In this document: in pieces, positions 1 to 8,097 of the stretch
Numbering within the stretch: the first letter of the stretch is position 1
Layout: every line of letters begins with the position of its first letter
Assembly (NCBI RefSeq): GCF_000012945.1
Contig: NC_007509.1
Location: 620,001 to 684,000, forward strand
From: Burkholderia lata
GTDB lineage: Bacteria; Pseudomonadota; Gammaproteobacteria; Burkholderiales; Burkholderiaceae
Direction: 5' to 3'
DNA: 64,000 nt
Program-made: the position numbers and the translations under genes
Notes under the pieces: generated by a model
What the model was told of the DNA's origin: nothing
What the model saw: only the letters and a program-made list of their open reading frames with translations
Databases searched by the model: none

Positions 1-273
1 CACGGCAAGGGCAGCGTATCGGTGCTCGATTTCGCGACCCGCAAGGTGGTCGCGACCTGGCCGATTCCCGGCGGCGGCAGCCCCGACATGGGCAACGTCA
101 GCGCGGACGGCAAGACGTTATGGCTGTCGGGCCGCTTCGATGACGTCGTCTATGCGATCGACACCGCGAGCGGCGCGGTCCGGTTGATTCCCGTCGGCAT
201 GGAGCCGCACGGCCTGACAGTGTGGCCGCAGCCGGGGCGTTATTCGCTGGGCCATACGGGAAACATGCGGTAG
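1..273 (+). CDS. YVTN/beta-propeller repeat protein, 3' end only
   Basis: The frame is open from base 1, so this is the last 90 residues of a gene that begins before the window. The sequence has the rhythm of YVTN-type beta-propeller blades: 'SVLDFATRKVV', 'NVSADGKTLWLSG' and 'VYAIDTASGAV' each combine a beta strand with a D-G-K or D-T-A turn. Such proteins are usually periplasmic or secreted and bind partners or cofactors, for example next to c-type cytochromes and dehydrogenases. The substrate cannot be told from this fragment. The stop is TAG at 271-273. Nothing is visible between it and the next gene at 516. Confidence 0.75.
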   Translation, partial: HGKGSVSVLDFATRKVVATWPIPGGGSPDMGNVSADGKTLWLSGRFDDVVYAIDTASGAVRLIPVGMEPHGLTVWPQPGRYSLGHTGNMR

Positions 274-515
274 GACGGCGCCCGGTCAGCGCGGACCGGC
301 ACGGCCGCTCGGCACGCGGGCCACATGGCTCGCCGATGAAACCCGCGCAAGCAACCGCCGTGGCGCAAACCGCGCGCGGTTCGTGCGCCGGTCCGGCCCG
401 TCGCCGCGCATGGCGGCCGCGGCTGGCGGGCACACGGTGTCACATGAGCGAGACGCAACCGGCGCGCGTGGCCGCCGTCGCGGCGGCCACGTGGCGTCCC
501 AACCGGAGAAAGCCG

Positions 516-998
516 ATGACCGAACGTCAGTCCCCCGACACGACGCCTCCGCACGCGGAGCCCAGTGCGCATGATGCGCTCGAACATTTGCTCGGCAGCC
601 TGCACCGGCATGGATTCCTGCATCTGGCGACCGAGGTCGTCAGCGCGAACGCACGGCTGGCCGACACGTTCGTCGACGCGCTCGACAAGCCGGGCATGCA
701 GAGCGGCATGCAGAATCTCGCGGTGCTGCTGATGGCGCTGTCGCGCATTCCGCCGGAGCAGTTCGGCAAGGCCGTGTTCGCGGCCGCCGACGCGCTGCAC
801 CACATCGGCGCGTGGCAGCCGGCGCAGCACGCGCATGTCGCACCCGGCGTGCGCGGTGCGTACCGGCTGCTGCACGACGAAGCGCTGTGGGACGCGTTGA
901 CGCCGTTGCTCGAAGGGTTGAAGGTGTTCGCGCAAGGGCTTGCGCGCGATCCGGAGACGCCCGTTACCGCGCTCGGCGAGAAGACAACGGGTACGTGA
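516..998 (+). CDS. DUF1641 family protein
   Basis: This 160-residue, mostly alpha-helical protein is rich in Ala and Leu. It has the layout of DUF1641 (YrhD-like) proteins, which sit beside formate dehydrogenase or oxidoreductase genes in several bacteria and have no assigned activity. The frame is open upstream to 222, but the ATG at 516 follows an AGAAAG stretch and starts the conserved-looking part (MTERQSPDTTPP), so it is preferred. The middle (residues about 65-85, NLAVLLMALSRIPPE) is the most hydrophobic helix. It follows the propeller gene on the same strand after a 242-base gap and could be co-transcribed with it. The family assignment rests on overall character rather than a diagnostic motif. 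Confidence 0.6.
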   Translation: MTERQSPDTTPPHAEPSAHDALEHLLGSLHRHGFLHLATEVVSANARLADTFVDALDKPGMQSGMQNLAVLLMALSRIPPEQFGKAVFAAADALHHIGAWQPAQHAHVAPGVRGAYRLLHDEALWDALTPLLEGLKVFAQGLARDPETPVTALGEKTTGT

Positions 999-1130
999 CG
1001 GTGTCCGGTTGCCGACCTGCACGAACGCGAATGGCAGCGGTCGCAGGGGCGGATGGGCAGCCGATCAACGCGTGACGTCGTGCGCTACGACAGGTCGCAC
1101 GCCGTCCAGCGCGTCACTGCGCCTGCCGCA

Positions 1131-1841
1131 TCAATCCCAAGCGTGCTTGCTGAACTGATAGCCCTTGCAGCGGATCGTCTTGATCCGCTTCGGTTCCGTG
1201 ACGTCGTCATGCAGCTTGCGACGCAGCTTCGAGATGCGGCCGTCGATCGAGCGGTCGAAGCCGTCGAACTCGATGCCGCGTAACAGCTGCGTCAGGTCTT
1301 CGCGGCTGACTACTTCACCGGCACGGCAGACGAGCGCCCACAGCAGGTCGAATTCGGTCGACGTCAGGCGCGGCGCGCTACCGTCGGGAAGGTGAACCTT
1401 GCGATCCGCCCGGTCGATCGAGAACTTTCCGAACTGGAATCGAAGTGGCGATACGGGTTCGACGTCGCCCGGGCGCATGCGCATCCGTCGCAGGTGAGCC
1501 TTGATTCGCGCGAGCAGAATGCGCGGCTCGACCGGCTTGTGGAGAAAATCGTCTGCGCCGAATTCCAGGCCGAGCAACTCGTCGAACAGTTCGTCGCGGC
1601 CCGTCATCATGATGACGATGCCGTCGTACCGCATGCGTGCCTCGCGGCAAATCTCGAAGCCGTCCTTGCCCGGCAGGTTGATGTCGAGAAGCACCAGGTC
1701 GGGATGACGCGCGACGATCGTGGCTACGGCATCGGTGCCGTCAAGCAGCGTGTCCACCTCGTACTGATGCATGCGCAGATAGTCTGCGATCAGCGCGGAC
1801 AGTTGGGCGTCGTCTTCGACGAGCAGGATTCGGATGGGCAT
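1131..1841 (-). CDS. OmpR/RstA-family response regulator, orphan
   Basis: The 236-residue protein has a receiver domain (about 1-120) and a winged-helix Trans_reg_C domain (about 130-232). The phosphoacceptor is Asp53 (LLDINLPG), with the acidic pair ED at 9-10, Thr80 (MMTGRDE) and Lys102 (HKPVEP) in place, so it should be phosphorylatable. The open frame runs 48 codons further upstream, but ATG at 1841 is the start that fits the family (MPIRILLVEDDAQL). No sensor kinase is adjacent on either side, so the partner must be encoded elsewhere. It diverges from the gene at 2332 across a 490-base region with repeated ATTAC motifs that could be its binding site. The resemblance to RstA is in the receiver and is not proof of orthology. 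Confidence 0.88.
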   Translation of the reverse strand: MPIRILLVEDDAQLSALIADYLRMHQYEVDTLLDGTDAVATIVARHPDLVLLDINLPGKDGFEICREARMRYDGIVIMMTGRDELFDELLGLEFGADDFLHKPVEPRILLARIKAHLRRMRMRPGDVEPVSPLRFQFGKFSIDRADRKVHLPDGSAPRLTSTEFDLLWALVCRAGEVVSREDLTQLLRGIEFDGFDRSIDGRISKLRRKLHDDVTEPKRIKTIRCKGYQFSKHAWD

Positions 1842-2331
1842 CGCTGAACGAGGGGGTAAAACGGGAAAATGGCGAGCGGTTAGGCCCAGTCCGAATGCGT
1901 GGTAGCCAAGGCGACGCGGATGATACTGCGAAACATTCCGGTGGAATGTGGCGAAATATGCACCGCCCGTTGAACCTGGGGGCACGGAAATCCTTGTCGT
2001 CGTGCGGCAAACGTCGACGAACGGCCCGATGGGCGGGCGAAATCCTTCAGCGCGATATCTGGCTTGTCGCCGGCGGCGAACACTGACCCGGTGTTGTTCG
2101 GGCGAAAACGTTTGCGGAAAGCAGCTTGTGCGGATGCCGCTACGCCGCTCGATTCAGGCCAGGTAAAGATTACTCGACAGATCATTACGAAATATTACAC
2201 GATCTGTGGTGGATGGCTCCCTACAATTCTCGAGACCGCCGTCTTTGAATGCGTGCGGATCTGCGTTGACACCGCACTTGCCTTCGACCGGAAAGCTTGT
2301 CGGCAGTGCGACAGACACATAGGAATACGAA
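1842..2331. promoter_or_regulatory. Divergent intergenic region with ATTAC repeats and an inverted repeat
   Basis: This 490-base gap separates the orphan response regulator (minus) from the FliT-like gene (plus). ATTAC occurs at 2169-2173, 2184-2188 and 2194-2198; the last two are exactly 10 bases apart, the spacing OmpR-type regulators use for direct-repeat half sites. ACAGATC at 2177-2183 pairs with GATCTGT at 2201-2207, bracketing two of the ATTAC copies. The stretch 2160-2210 is visibly more A/T-rich than its surroundings. I read this as a likely operator/promoter zone. Binding by the adjacent regulator is inference. Confidence 0.4.
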
Positions 2332-2664
2332 ATGGAGCCGTTGCAAGTCATCCAGCGTATCGAGGTGCTCACGAATGCGATCGAAGTCGCGGTCGCCCGC
2401 GCCGACTGGAGCGAGGCCGTCCGGGCCGCCGAAACACGTTCGATGTTCCTGATGACGCTTGTGCCCGATCAACCCGACGAGGTTCACGCGGCCATCGGGA
2501 AAATGTGGGAGATCGACATCCGGATCTCCACCGCCGCACGGGAAACGCTGGAAGCCCTCGTCACCGAGGGCCGGAAGGCGTTGCACGAAACCGGGCTCGC
2601 GGCGCAGTCGCTGTCGCGCGGCGCGCAAGCGCTGGCTTCCCGGTCCCCTGCGTGGCTCTCGTGA
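2332..2664 (+). CDS. FliT-like small helical protein
   Basis: This 110-residue all-helical protein opens with a hydrophobic heptad pattern and a segment ARADWSEAVRAAETR that resembles the FliT chaperone family (ADW-x-A-L/V followed by a charged helix and a second long helix). FliT proteins bind FliD and regulate FlhDC in flagellated bacteria. No flagellar genes are adjacent, so this is an isolated copy or a different helical protein. A longer frame (2064-2972) overlaps it, but that frame has no coherent protein in this part, whereas this one starts with ATG and reads as a complete protein. The gene follows the regulatory gap at 1842-2331. Confidence 0.45.
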   Translation: MEPLQVIQRIEVLTNAIEVAVARADWSEAVRAAETRSMFLMTLVPDQPDEVHAAIGKMWEIDIRISTAARETLEALVTEGRKALHETGLAAQSLSRGAQALASRSPAWLS

Positions 2665-2750
2665 GTTTCACGGCCCCTCGCGACACCCAGGCTCAATACG
2701 CGGACACGTCTTTGGAGGTGCCTGCCCGTTCTCAACGTTTCGGTGGCGGT

Positions 2751-2972
2751 ATGCGATTTCGAAAACGCGTCAGTTATGTCGATGCAACACGGTGGTTCGC
2801 CGATGGCGACCATGATCGGGTGGAGGCCCGTGAGGGCGGCCGGGCGGTCGCCACGCCGGAAGGCTGGCGTTCGGTGAAGTCGGGTGACTGGATCCTGCTC
2901 GATGAGTGCGGCAACTGCTGGCCGATGGACAACCGGCTCTTTACGAGCCTTTATGAGCCGGCGGTGGAATGA
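2751..2972 (+). CDS. Small phage-type protein (GDWI...YEP motif)
   Basis: The 73-residue product has the pattern of a small family common in phage genomes: an aromatic N-terminal strand (VDATRWFADGD), a TPEGW segment, SGDWILLDECGNCWPM and a C-terminal LFTSLYEPAVE. Family members typically read 'GDWIIKG..GE.YP...F...YE.V' and have no known function. The ATG at 2751 is preceded by GGTGGCGGT as a possible ribosome site. Upstream the same frame stays open to 2064 but overlaps the 2332 gene and looks non-coding there. No other phage genes lie nearby, so this may be a domesticated or left-over phage gene. Confidence 0.55.
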   Translation: MRFRKRVSYVDATRWFADGDHDRVEAREGGRAVATPEGWRSVKSGDWILLDECGNCWPMDNRLFTSLYEPAVE

Positions 2973-3041
2973 GCAGGGAGGGCGCGCCGGCGCCGCAAGT
3001 CGATGCGGTACGCCGACGATAACTTGTACCTCGTCAACAGC

Positions 3042-3581
3042 CTATCGGCTCGCGCGCGAAAACAGCAATGAATCGGTGTCGTTGAACCGGATCTGCACCG
3101 GCTCCCCATAACCGGCCTTTTCCGCCACGCGGATCGACGCGACGTTGGTCGGCGCGATCAGGCACACGCTGCGCTCGAACCGTTGTTGCCCGTCGAGCCA
3201 CGCCAGCGCAGCCGAGAGCGCCTCGGTCGCGTAACCCTTGCCGTGCGCCCACGTCGCCAGTGCCCAGCCGGCTTCCGGCACGTTGCGAATCGACGGCTCG
3301 ATGAGCCGGTGGAAATCGGCGAAGCCGAGATCGCCGACATAGCGGCCCGATGCCTTCTCGCGAATCGCCCAGTAGCCATAGCCAAGCAGCGGCCACAGCC
3401 CGCGATACGCGAGCATGCGCATCCACGAGTCGCGCGGTGCGGACGGCTCGCCGTTGAAGATGTGCTCGACGACCTTCGGCTCGGCCCACATCGTGGCGAG
3501 CGCCTCGAAGTCGCCGAGCGGATGGCCTTCGAGGATGAGACGCGGTGTGTCGAGAACGGGCGGTGAGGAGATGAGTGGCAT
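3042..3581 (-). CDS. GNAT family N-acetyltransferase (RimJ-like)
   Basis: The 179-residue protein has the GNAT fold in order: N-terminal strand (LDTPRLILEGH), the beta4 region (GYVWAI-like GYGYWAIREK, then GRYVGDLGF) and the acetyl-CoA loop AHGKGYATEAL near residue 115. The C-terminal NVASIRVAEKAGYG segment is typical of acetyltransferases that use the N-S-x-x-V-x-E-K-x-G motif. It most likely acetylates an amine or a protein N-terminus; the substrate cannot be told. ATG at 3581 has GGAAA a few bases upstream, while the longer open frame to 4001 has no convincing protein. It diverges from the AraC gene at 3949. Confidence 0.85.
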   Translation of the reverse strand: MPLISSPPVLDTPRLILEGHPLGDFEALATMWAEPKVVEHIFNGEPSAPRDSWMRMLAYRGLWPLLGYGYWAIREKASGRYVGDLGFADFHRLIEPSIRNVPEAGWALATWAHGKGYATEALSAALAWLDGQQRFERSVCLIAPTNVASIRVAEKAGYGEPVQIRFNDTDSLLFSRASR

Positions 3582-3948
3582 CGGGTTTCCGGAAAGGAAG
3601 GGGCATGGGACGGCCTGGCCGTCAGCACGTCGATGCCGCGCTGGTTGGGTCCCGGTCACGCACCCGCAAGCAGAGCGGGCGGCGATGTTTCTCGGCGAGC
3701 GGCGGCGTGCGATTGACGGCGGGCGATGACGGCACTCTGCAAGCGGGTGTGGCCAATTCGGCAAGACGGAGAGCCGGAATGATAGCAAAACCCTTGCCCG
3801 CGCAGGCGACGCTGCGGGCGGCCGGAAGCGACGCCGTCGCGTCAACGGCACCGGACAGGAAGCGAGCGCGATCGCATCGGCTTCCCGCGCGATAATCGGA
3901 CTTTCATGCGATGCGCGCGGCACTTCCGATGTGCCTTCACTCCTCAAC
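3582..3948. other. Divergent intergenic region, no gene seen
   Basis: This stretch lies between the GNAT gene (minus) and the AraC-type gene (plus) and must hold both promoters. The open frames in it have no recognisable protein content, and I see no clear repeat or terminator. It is labelled so the gap is not taken as missed coding sequence. Confidence 0.4.
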
Positions 3949-4950
3949 ATGACGCTCGAATCCGACTGGCTGAGCCGCTTCATGGCGCTCGTCACGGTCA
4001 CCGGGAAGCTCGAAATCCGCTGCGCGTTCGGCGCGCCGTGGGCGATTACGTATGAGCGATCGCCTGCGTGCGAGATCCCGTATCACGCGGTGCTGCGCGG
4101 CCGCGCGATCCTCGAGAATCCCGACGACGGTACGGTGCGCGAACTCGGCGGCGGCGATCTCGTGTTGTTGCCGCACGGTTCCCCGCATGTGCTGCACGAC
4201 GGCAGCGGGCTGCCGCCGGTGCCGGCGATCAAGCGGCCCGGCGGGCACGTCTTCATCGGCGAGAACGCGGGCACCGGTGAGCGGCTGGACATGCTGTGCG
4301 GGCGCTTCGTGGTCGCGCCGCCGCACGACCGGCTGATCCGGCGCCACCTGCCGCCCGATCTCGTCGTGCGCGCGGCGACGGACAGCCGTACGCCGGACGC
4401 GCTGGCCGCCACCGCGCGGCTAACCGCCCTCGTCGAATTGATGCGCGCGGAATCGCTCGAGCAGCAGCTCGGCGGCCTCGCGATCCTGAACGCGCTGTCG
4501 GCGGCGCTGTTCGCGCTCGCGCTGCGCGCGATCAGCGAATCGGGGCAGGCACCGACCGGTTTGCTGGCACTGGCCGGCCAGCCGCGCCTCGCGGCCGCGA
4601 TCGTCGCGATGCTCGACGATCCGGCGAAGCCGTGGACGCTACCCGAACTGGCCGCACTGTGCAGCATGTCGCGCGCGACCTTCATGCGTCATTTCCAGTC
4701 GACACTCGGGCACTCGGCCGCGGACCTGCTGACGGACATCCGGATGAGCCTCGCCGCGAATGCGCTGCGCCAGCCATCGGCCAGCGCGGAGGCCGTGTCG
4801 GCCGACGTCGGGTATCAGTCGGTGGCCGCGTTTCGCCGCGTGTTCACGCGCTGGGCGGGCATGACACCCGGAGACTGGCGGCGCCAGTCGCTCGGCGGCC
4901 CGCGTGACACACCTGCATCGGATGACGGCGAGGCTGGCGACGCGGAGTAA
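3949..4950 (+). CDS. AraC-family regulator with cupin_6 sensor domain
   Basis: The 333-residue protein starts with DWLSRFMALVTVTG and a cupin-like half (about 10-190, with YHAVLRGRAIL and GGGDLVLLPHGSPHVL), as in the cupin_6 AraC family. Two helix-turn-helix motifs lie at the C-terminus (WTLPELAALCSMSRATFMRHF and SVAAFRRVFTRWAGMTPGDWR). ATG 3949 is favoured over GTG 3931 because relatives begin close to this point. The family commonly controls an adjacent oxidoreductase, SDR or AhpD-like gene; here the convergent AhpD-like gene at 5235 is the obvious candidate. The regulator's ligand is unknown. Confidence 0.85.
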   Translation: MTLESDWLSRFMALVTVTGKLEIRCAFGAPWAITYERSPACEIPYHAVLRGRAILENPDDGTVRELGGGDLVLLPHGSPHVLHDGSGLPPVPAIKRPGGHVFIGENAGTGERLDMLCGRFVVAPPHDRLIRRHLPPDLVVRAATDSRTPDALAATARLTALVELMRAESLEQQLGGLAILNALSAALFALALRAISESGQAPTGLLALAGQPRLAAAIVAMLDDPAKPWTLPELAALCSMSRATFMRHFQSTLGHSAADLLTDIRMSLAANALRQPSASAEAVSADVGYQSVAAFRRVFTRWAGMTPGDWRRQSLGGPRDTPASDDGEAGDAE

Positions 4951-5234
4951 GTGCGAAGACGGCGCCCGCGCCGGTTCCACGCAACACATATCGATCTGCC
5001 CGACGTCGATGCACGGTTCGATGCCGGCCCCATCGCTACGATTGTCCAACGCGGTGAACAGCGCGGCAGCCGCCAGCGCGTATCGCCTCCCGATCCTCCC
5101 GAACGGGGCTGCGGCCGTGATCCACGCGGAACGCCCGTCGCGGCAACGAGGCCGGCGACGGGCGCGCTCGAAACACGGACGGCGGCCGGCAGCGGGACTG
5201 CATGTGGTCCCGATTGCCGGCATTGCCGCGGGAT

Positions 5235-5777
5235 TTACTTCACGGGCGGGAAATCGACGACCGTGTCGTTGATGCGGTTGAACGTGTTGGTGAAGATCGT
5301 CAGCGCGATCGTGAGCGAGATTTCCGCGAGTTGCGTGTCCGTGTAGCCGGCTTCGCGGATCGCCGCGAATTCGTCGTCGGTGATCGTGCCGCTCGTGCGT
5401 TGCAGGTTCAGCACGAAGCGGATCAGTGCGTCGCGCTTCGCGTCGCCGGTGTTCGGCTCGCTCGAACGGATCGCGCGCAGCGCGTCGGCCGACAGGCCCG
5501 TCATCTTGCCGAGCAGGTTGTGCGCGGCGACGCAGTAGTCACACCCGGTGTCGGCGCTGACGAGCAGCTTGATCGTTTCGAGATCCTGCTTGCTCAGCGT
5601 GCCGCCGGCGAGCACGCCTTCGGCATTGAGCACAGCCGCGAGCGCGTTCGGCGCGAGGTGGCCGACGGCGGCGAACAGGTTGGGGACGGTGCCGCCGGCG
5701 ACCTTGCGGACTTGTGCGTACACGTCGGCGGTTGCGCCGGTGGCGGTTTCGATGGCGGGGATGGCGATGCGGCTCAT
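5235..5777 (-). CDS. AhpD-like carboxymuconolactone decarboxylase family protein
   Basis: The 180-residue protein carries the CMD/AhpD signature: a CxxC pair in GCDYCVAAHNLLGK followed by a helix with the conserved His, which in AhpD forms the peroxidase/proton-relay site. The N-terminal PNLFAAVGHLAPN and C-terminal LAEISLTIALTIFTNTFN segments also fit the family. It is likely a cytoplasmic alkylhydroperoxidase-like antioxidant enzyme. ATG at 5777 is followed by MSRIAIP, a usual start, with AAGGAGCC just upstream. It is read towards the AraC gene, and 284 bases with no visible gene lie between the two stops. Confidence 0.88.
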   Translation of the reverse strand: MSRIAIPAIETATGATADVYAQVRKVAGGTVPNLFAAVGHLAPNALAAVLNAEGVLAGGTLSKQDLETIKLLVSADTGCDYCVAAHNLLGKMTGLSADALRAIRSSEPNTGDAKRDALIRFVLNLQRTSGTITDDEFAAIREAGYTDTQLAEISLTIALTIFTNTFNRINDTVVDFPPVK

Positions 5778-5916
5778 GACTGGCTCCTTGATCGGAAAGT
5801 TGACGCCCGTTCGTTCGGGGTGACTCCACTTTAGAAGCGCAGAACGATCCTCATAAGACTCAAAATCGCCAATGTGATGCTCAAAAGGATCAAGCTGACG
5901 CGCCGCCGCTGGCGAT

Positions 5917-6138
5917 CTACTTCCGGCTCTTCAGGAAGGTGCGTCCTTCGGCCGTGATCGACGCGCCGGAGCGGCCGTGTGCGGAATGGCTGACGAAGCC
6001 CGCGCTAACGAGCTCACGCGCGATCGACCAGCCGAGCGCCGGTGCGTCGCGCCCGTAGCGGACATCGGCGAGGCGCTCGAGCGCCCAGATGGCGGAGGCC
6101 GACAGGTTCGGGGTGTGGGACGTGAAGTTGTCGCTCAT
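5917..6138 (-). CDS. Small winged-helix-like hypothetical protein
   Basis: The product has 73 residues. Two helices (SASAIWALERLADVRY and ALGWSIARELVSAGF) are followed by a short basic turn and ITAEGRTFLKSRK, the way many small winged-helix proteins end (strand with T-x-x-G-R-x-F/W-L). No function is known. ATG at 6138 has AGGAAG six bases upstream, which is better than the upstream ATG at 6186, so the shorter product is chosen. It lies 63 bases downstream of the HPr-like gene on the same strand and may share its transcript. Confidence 0.6.
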   Translation of the reverse strand: MSDNFTSHTPNLSASAIWALERLADVRYGRDAPALGWSIARELVSAGFVSHSAHGRSGASITAEGRTFLKSRK

Positions 6139-6201
6139 CGCTTCCTCATGAAAAGGGGATTCGGGGTGGGCGGGATGCCGTGACATCGGGCGGCGCGCGG
6201 G

Positions 6202-6465
6202 TCAGCGCGCCTGAAGAACGGGCAGCAGCGCCTGCAGTGCGGCCTCCTCGTCGGGGCCGGTGGCCAGCACTTGCGCGGACGTGCCGCCGTGCACCTGCAG
6301 CGCCGCGATGGCGGCGCTGTCCTTCGCATCGCTGCTGATTCCGTTCGCAATCAGCAGGATGTCGCTTTCGAAGCCGCGCGCCGCGTCGACGGCGGCTTCT
6401 CGTGCGGTGTAGCCGCGGTTGCGGTTCCACGCGGGGCCGATTTCAACGTACACAACGGTTGCCAC
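6202..6465 (-). CDS. HPr-like protein lacking the phosphorylation sites
   Basis: The 87-residue product follows the HPr fold from end to end: a first strand, the active-site loop, helix AAVDAARGF, strand DILLIANGI, the second loop, helix AAIAALQVH and a C-terminal helix EEAALQALLPVL. In HPr the loop reads G-x-H-A-R-P-A; here it reads G-Y-T-A-R-E-A, so His15 is Thr and Pro18 is Glu. The Ser46 region (L-K-S in Bacillus) reads A-K-D, an Asp. It should therefore not carry phosphate for the PTS and may be regulatory or a scaffold. The start is GTG at 6463-6465, with a purine-rich AGAGG about 10 bases upstream. No PTS genes are adjacent. Confidence 0.7.
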   Translation of the reverse strand: MATVVYVEIGPAWNRNRGYTAREAAVDAARGFESDILLIANGISSDAKDSAAIAALQVHGGTSAQVLATGPDEEAALQALLPVLQAR

Positions 6466-6699
6466 GATGTCGGAGAGCCTCTGGACGGAACGTCGGAATC
6501 GGTGTGCGGCGCCGGGCCGGCGGTGCGCCAGGCACGCGTGAAACGTGCTTTACCGCACGACTCGGGGAAGCCGGCAGCGCAGCCGGGGTGTGCCATCCTG
6601 CGTGGATGTGCCGGCATTCTCGGTGAAACAGGCCGCAAGTCCGGCGAACGGCGCGAAAACGATGATTATAATACAGCGTTCAAAATATGTGTATTGCAT

Positions 6700-6705
6700 T
6701 ATAAT
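6700..6705 (+). promoter_or_regulatory. Candidate -10 element in the region upstream of yjdM
   Basis: The 362-base gap 6466-6827 contains no gene but has an A/T-rich patch (6660-6710) with two perfect TATAAT hexamers, at 6667-6672 and 6700-6705. Neither has a good TTGACA partner at 16-18 bases; TTCAAA at 6679-6684 is the nearest for the second. They sit 123-161 bases before the yjdM start. The flanking ATTATAAT octamers are self-complementary and could equally be operator halves. Confidence 0.35.
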
Positions 6706-6827
6706 GTCGTGTGCGCCGAAGCCGGCCCGCCGACCCGTCGGCGGGAACCTGCAGGCCGGCCGGGCGACGCTGCCAGCGCGCCCGGCATTTTTATCGACGA
6801 CTCAACACCCCCTGAATGGAAGCTGCA

Positions 6828-7172
6828 ATGAACGCCGCCCCCGCCTGCCCGCAATGCGCGATGGAAAACACTTACCCGGACGGCACGCTGACCGTATGCG
6901 CGGACTGCGGCCATGAATGGTCGGCCGGCGCCGGCACCGAAACGGGCGACGAACCGGCGGGCGACGTCGTCAAGGACGCCAACGGCAACGTGCTGTCGGA
7001 TGGTGACTCGGTCGTGCTGATCAAGGACTTGCGTGTGAAGGGCTCGTCGATCACGCTTAAGATGGGCACCAAGGTCAAGAGCATCCGGCTCGTCGGCGGC
7101 GATCACGAGGTCGACTGCAAGACCGACATGGGCGGCTTCATGCTGAAGGCCTGCTACCTGAAGAAAGTCTGA
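6828..7172 (+). CDS. yjdM: YjdM/PhnA zinc-ribbon protein
   Basis: The 114-residue protein begins with a zinc ribbon (Cys7, Cys10, Cys24, Cys27 in ACPQC...VCADC), followed by the PhnA domain with KDANGNVLSDGDSV and VKGSSITLKMGTKVK, which match the E. coli YjdM (formerly PhnA) family closely. The protein is small, soluble and cytoplasmic. Despite the old phosphonoacetate hydrolase link its function is not settled, and no phosphonate genes are nearby. Two in-frame ATGs compete; 6828 is favoured because GGAAG lies about seven bases before it. It is read in the same direction as the methyltransferase-like gene 43 bases downstream. Confidence 0.92.
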   Translation: MNAAPACPQCAMENTYPDGTLTVCADCGHEWSAGAGTETGDEPAGDVVKDANGNVLSDGDSVVLIKDLRVKGSSITLKMGTKVKSIRLVGGDHEVDCKTDMGGFMLKACYLKKV

Positions 7173-7215
7173 GCGCGCACGCTCCAATCGACCGTCAGCA
7201 ATCGACTGCCCGTTC

Positions 7216-8064
7216 ATGGCCGAGGATCGAATTTCCTACGACGCGTTCATCAGATTCCTGGCGACGCCGCTGAACGACGGCCGGCCGTTCGTGCTCGAGA
7301 CGCAGCACGCGCTGTCGCTGCACTTCGACCATTTCGGCACGCAGAGCTTCATGTCGCTCCGGGATCCGGGCCGGCTCGAGCTCGGCTATACGCGCGTGAT
7401 GATGGGTTTTCTGCTGCTGCAGCCCGAGCCCGCGCACATCTGCATGCTCGGGCTCGGCGGCGGTTCGCTGGCGAAGTACTGCTACCGGCACTTGCCCGGC
7501 TCGGCGATCGACGCGGTCGAGATCAACCCGGACGTGATCGCGCTGCGTGACGTTTTCAGGATTCCTGCTGATGACGGCCGGTTCAGGGTGGTGTGCGCCG
7601 ACGGCGCGGATCATCTGGAAAGGGCGGATGTCAGGACGGACGTGATCCTGCACGACGCGTTCGTGGCCGACGGCATGCGGGGCCGCTGTGCGGGCGCCAC
7701 ATTCCTCGCTGCATGTCACGAGCGCCTGAGCGAAACCGGCGTGCTGGCCATCAACTTCATGGACGACGATCCGGCGCTGCCGGCGCATCTCGAGCAACTG
7801 CGCTCGGTGTTCGGTGCGTCATATACGTTGGTGCCGTGCGGCGACGACAACAACTTCATCGCGTTCGCATGGAAGGGCGGCAACCGGCTGCCGTCGTTGC
7901 GTATCCTGCTCGAGCGCGCACTCGCGTGTGCGCGGGCCGGCGAGCTCAAGCTGGCGGCCACGGCGAGGCGCATGAAGGCCGGGGAGAGCGTTGACCCGCA
8001 ACGGCTGGTGATGTGTGCGCAGCCGCACGGGCGATGGGAAATCGGCGGCGCAAACGCCAGGTAG
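7216..8064 (+). CDS. Spermidine-synthase-like SAM-binding protein
   Basis: The 282-residue protein has a Rossmann methyltransferase core of the spermidine synthase type: glycine loop LGLGGGS at 78-84, acidic residue in AVEIN (Glu102), CADGADHL as motif II and a following ILHDAF. Polyamine synthases keep a Y-D/G-D-G catalytic segment and Asp pairs for the amine; these are not clear here. It may therefore be a SpeE-like methyltransferase rather than a true aminopropyltransferase. The N-terminal beta hairpin (FVLETQHALSLHF) suits that fold. It follows yjdM after 43 bases and could be in the same operon. Confidence 0.75.
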   Translation: MAEDRISYDAFIRFLATPLNDGRPFVLETQHALSLHFDHFGTQSFMSLRDPGRLELGYTRVMMGFLLLQPEPAHICMLGLGGGSLAKYCYRHLPGSAIDAVEINPDVIALRDVFRIPADDGRFRVVCADGADHLERADVRTDVILHDAFVADGMRGRCAGATFLAACHERLSETGVLAINFMDDDPALPAHLEQLRSVFGASYTLVPCGDDNNFIAFAWKGGNRLPSLRILLERALACARAGELKLAATARRMKAGESVDPQRLVMCAQPHGRWEIGGANAR

Positions 8065-8097
8065 GCGGCGGCGCCGGCGCGGCCTGTACGGTTGCGA

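Noticed and set aside
2064..2972. A 302-codon frame covering the FliT-like and phage-type genes
   Set aside because: Only its last 73 codons read as protein; the first part overlaps the 2332 gene in another frame and has no sense, so only 2751-2972 is annotated from it.
6660..6710. TATAAT pair as a confirmed promoter of yjdM
   Set aside because: No matching -35 at proper spacing, so it is listed only as a low-confidence candidate.
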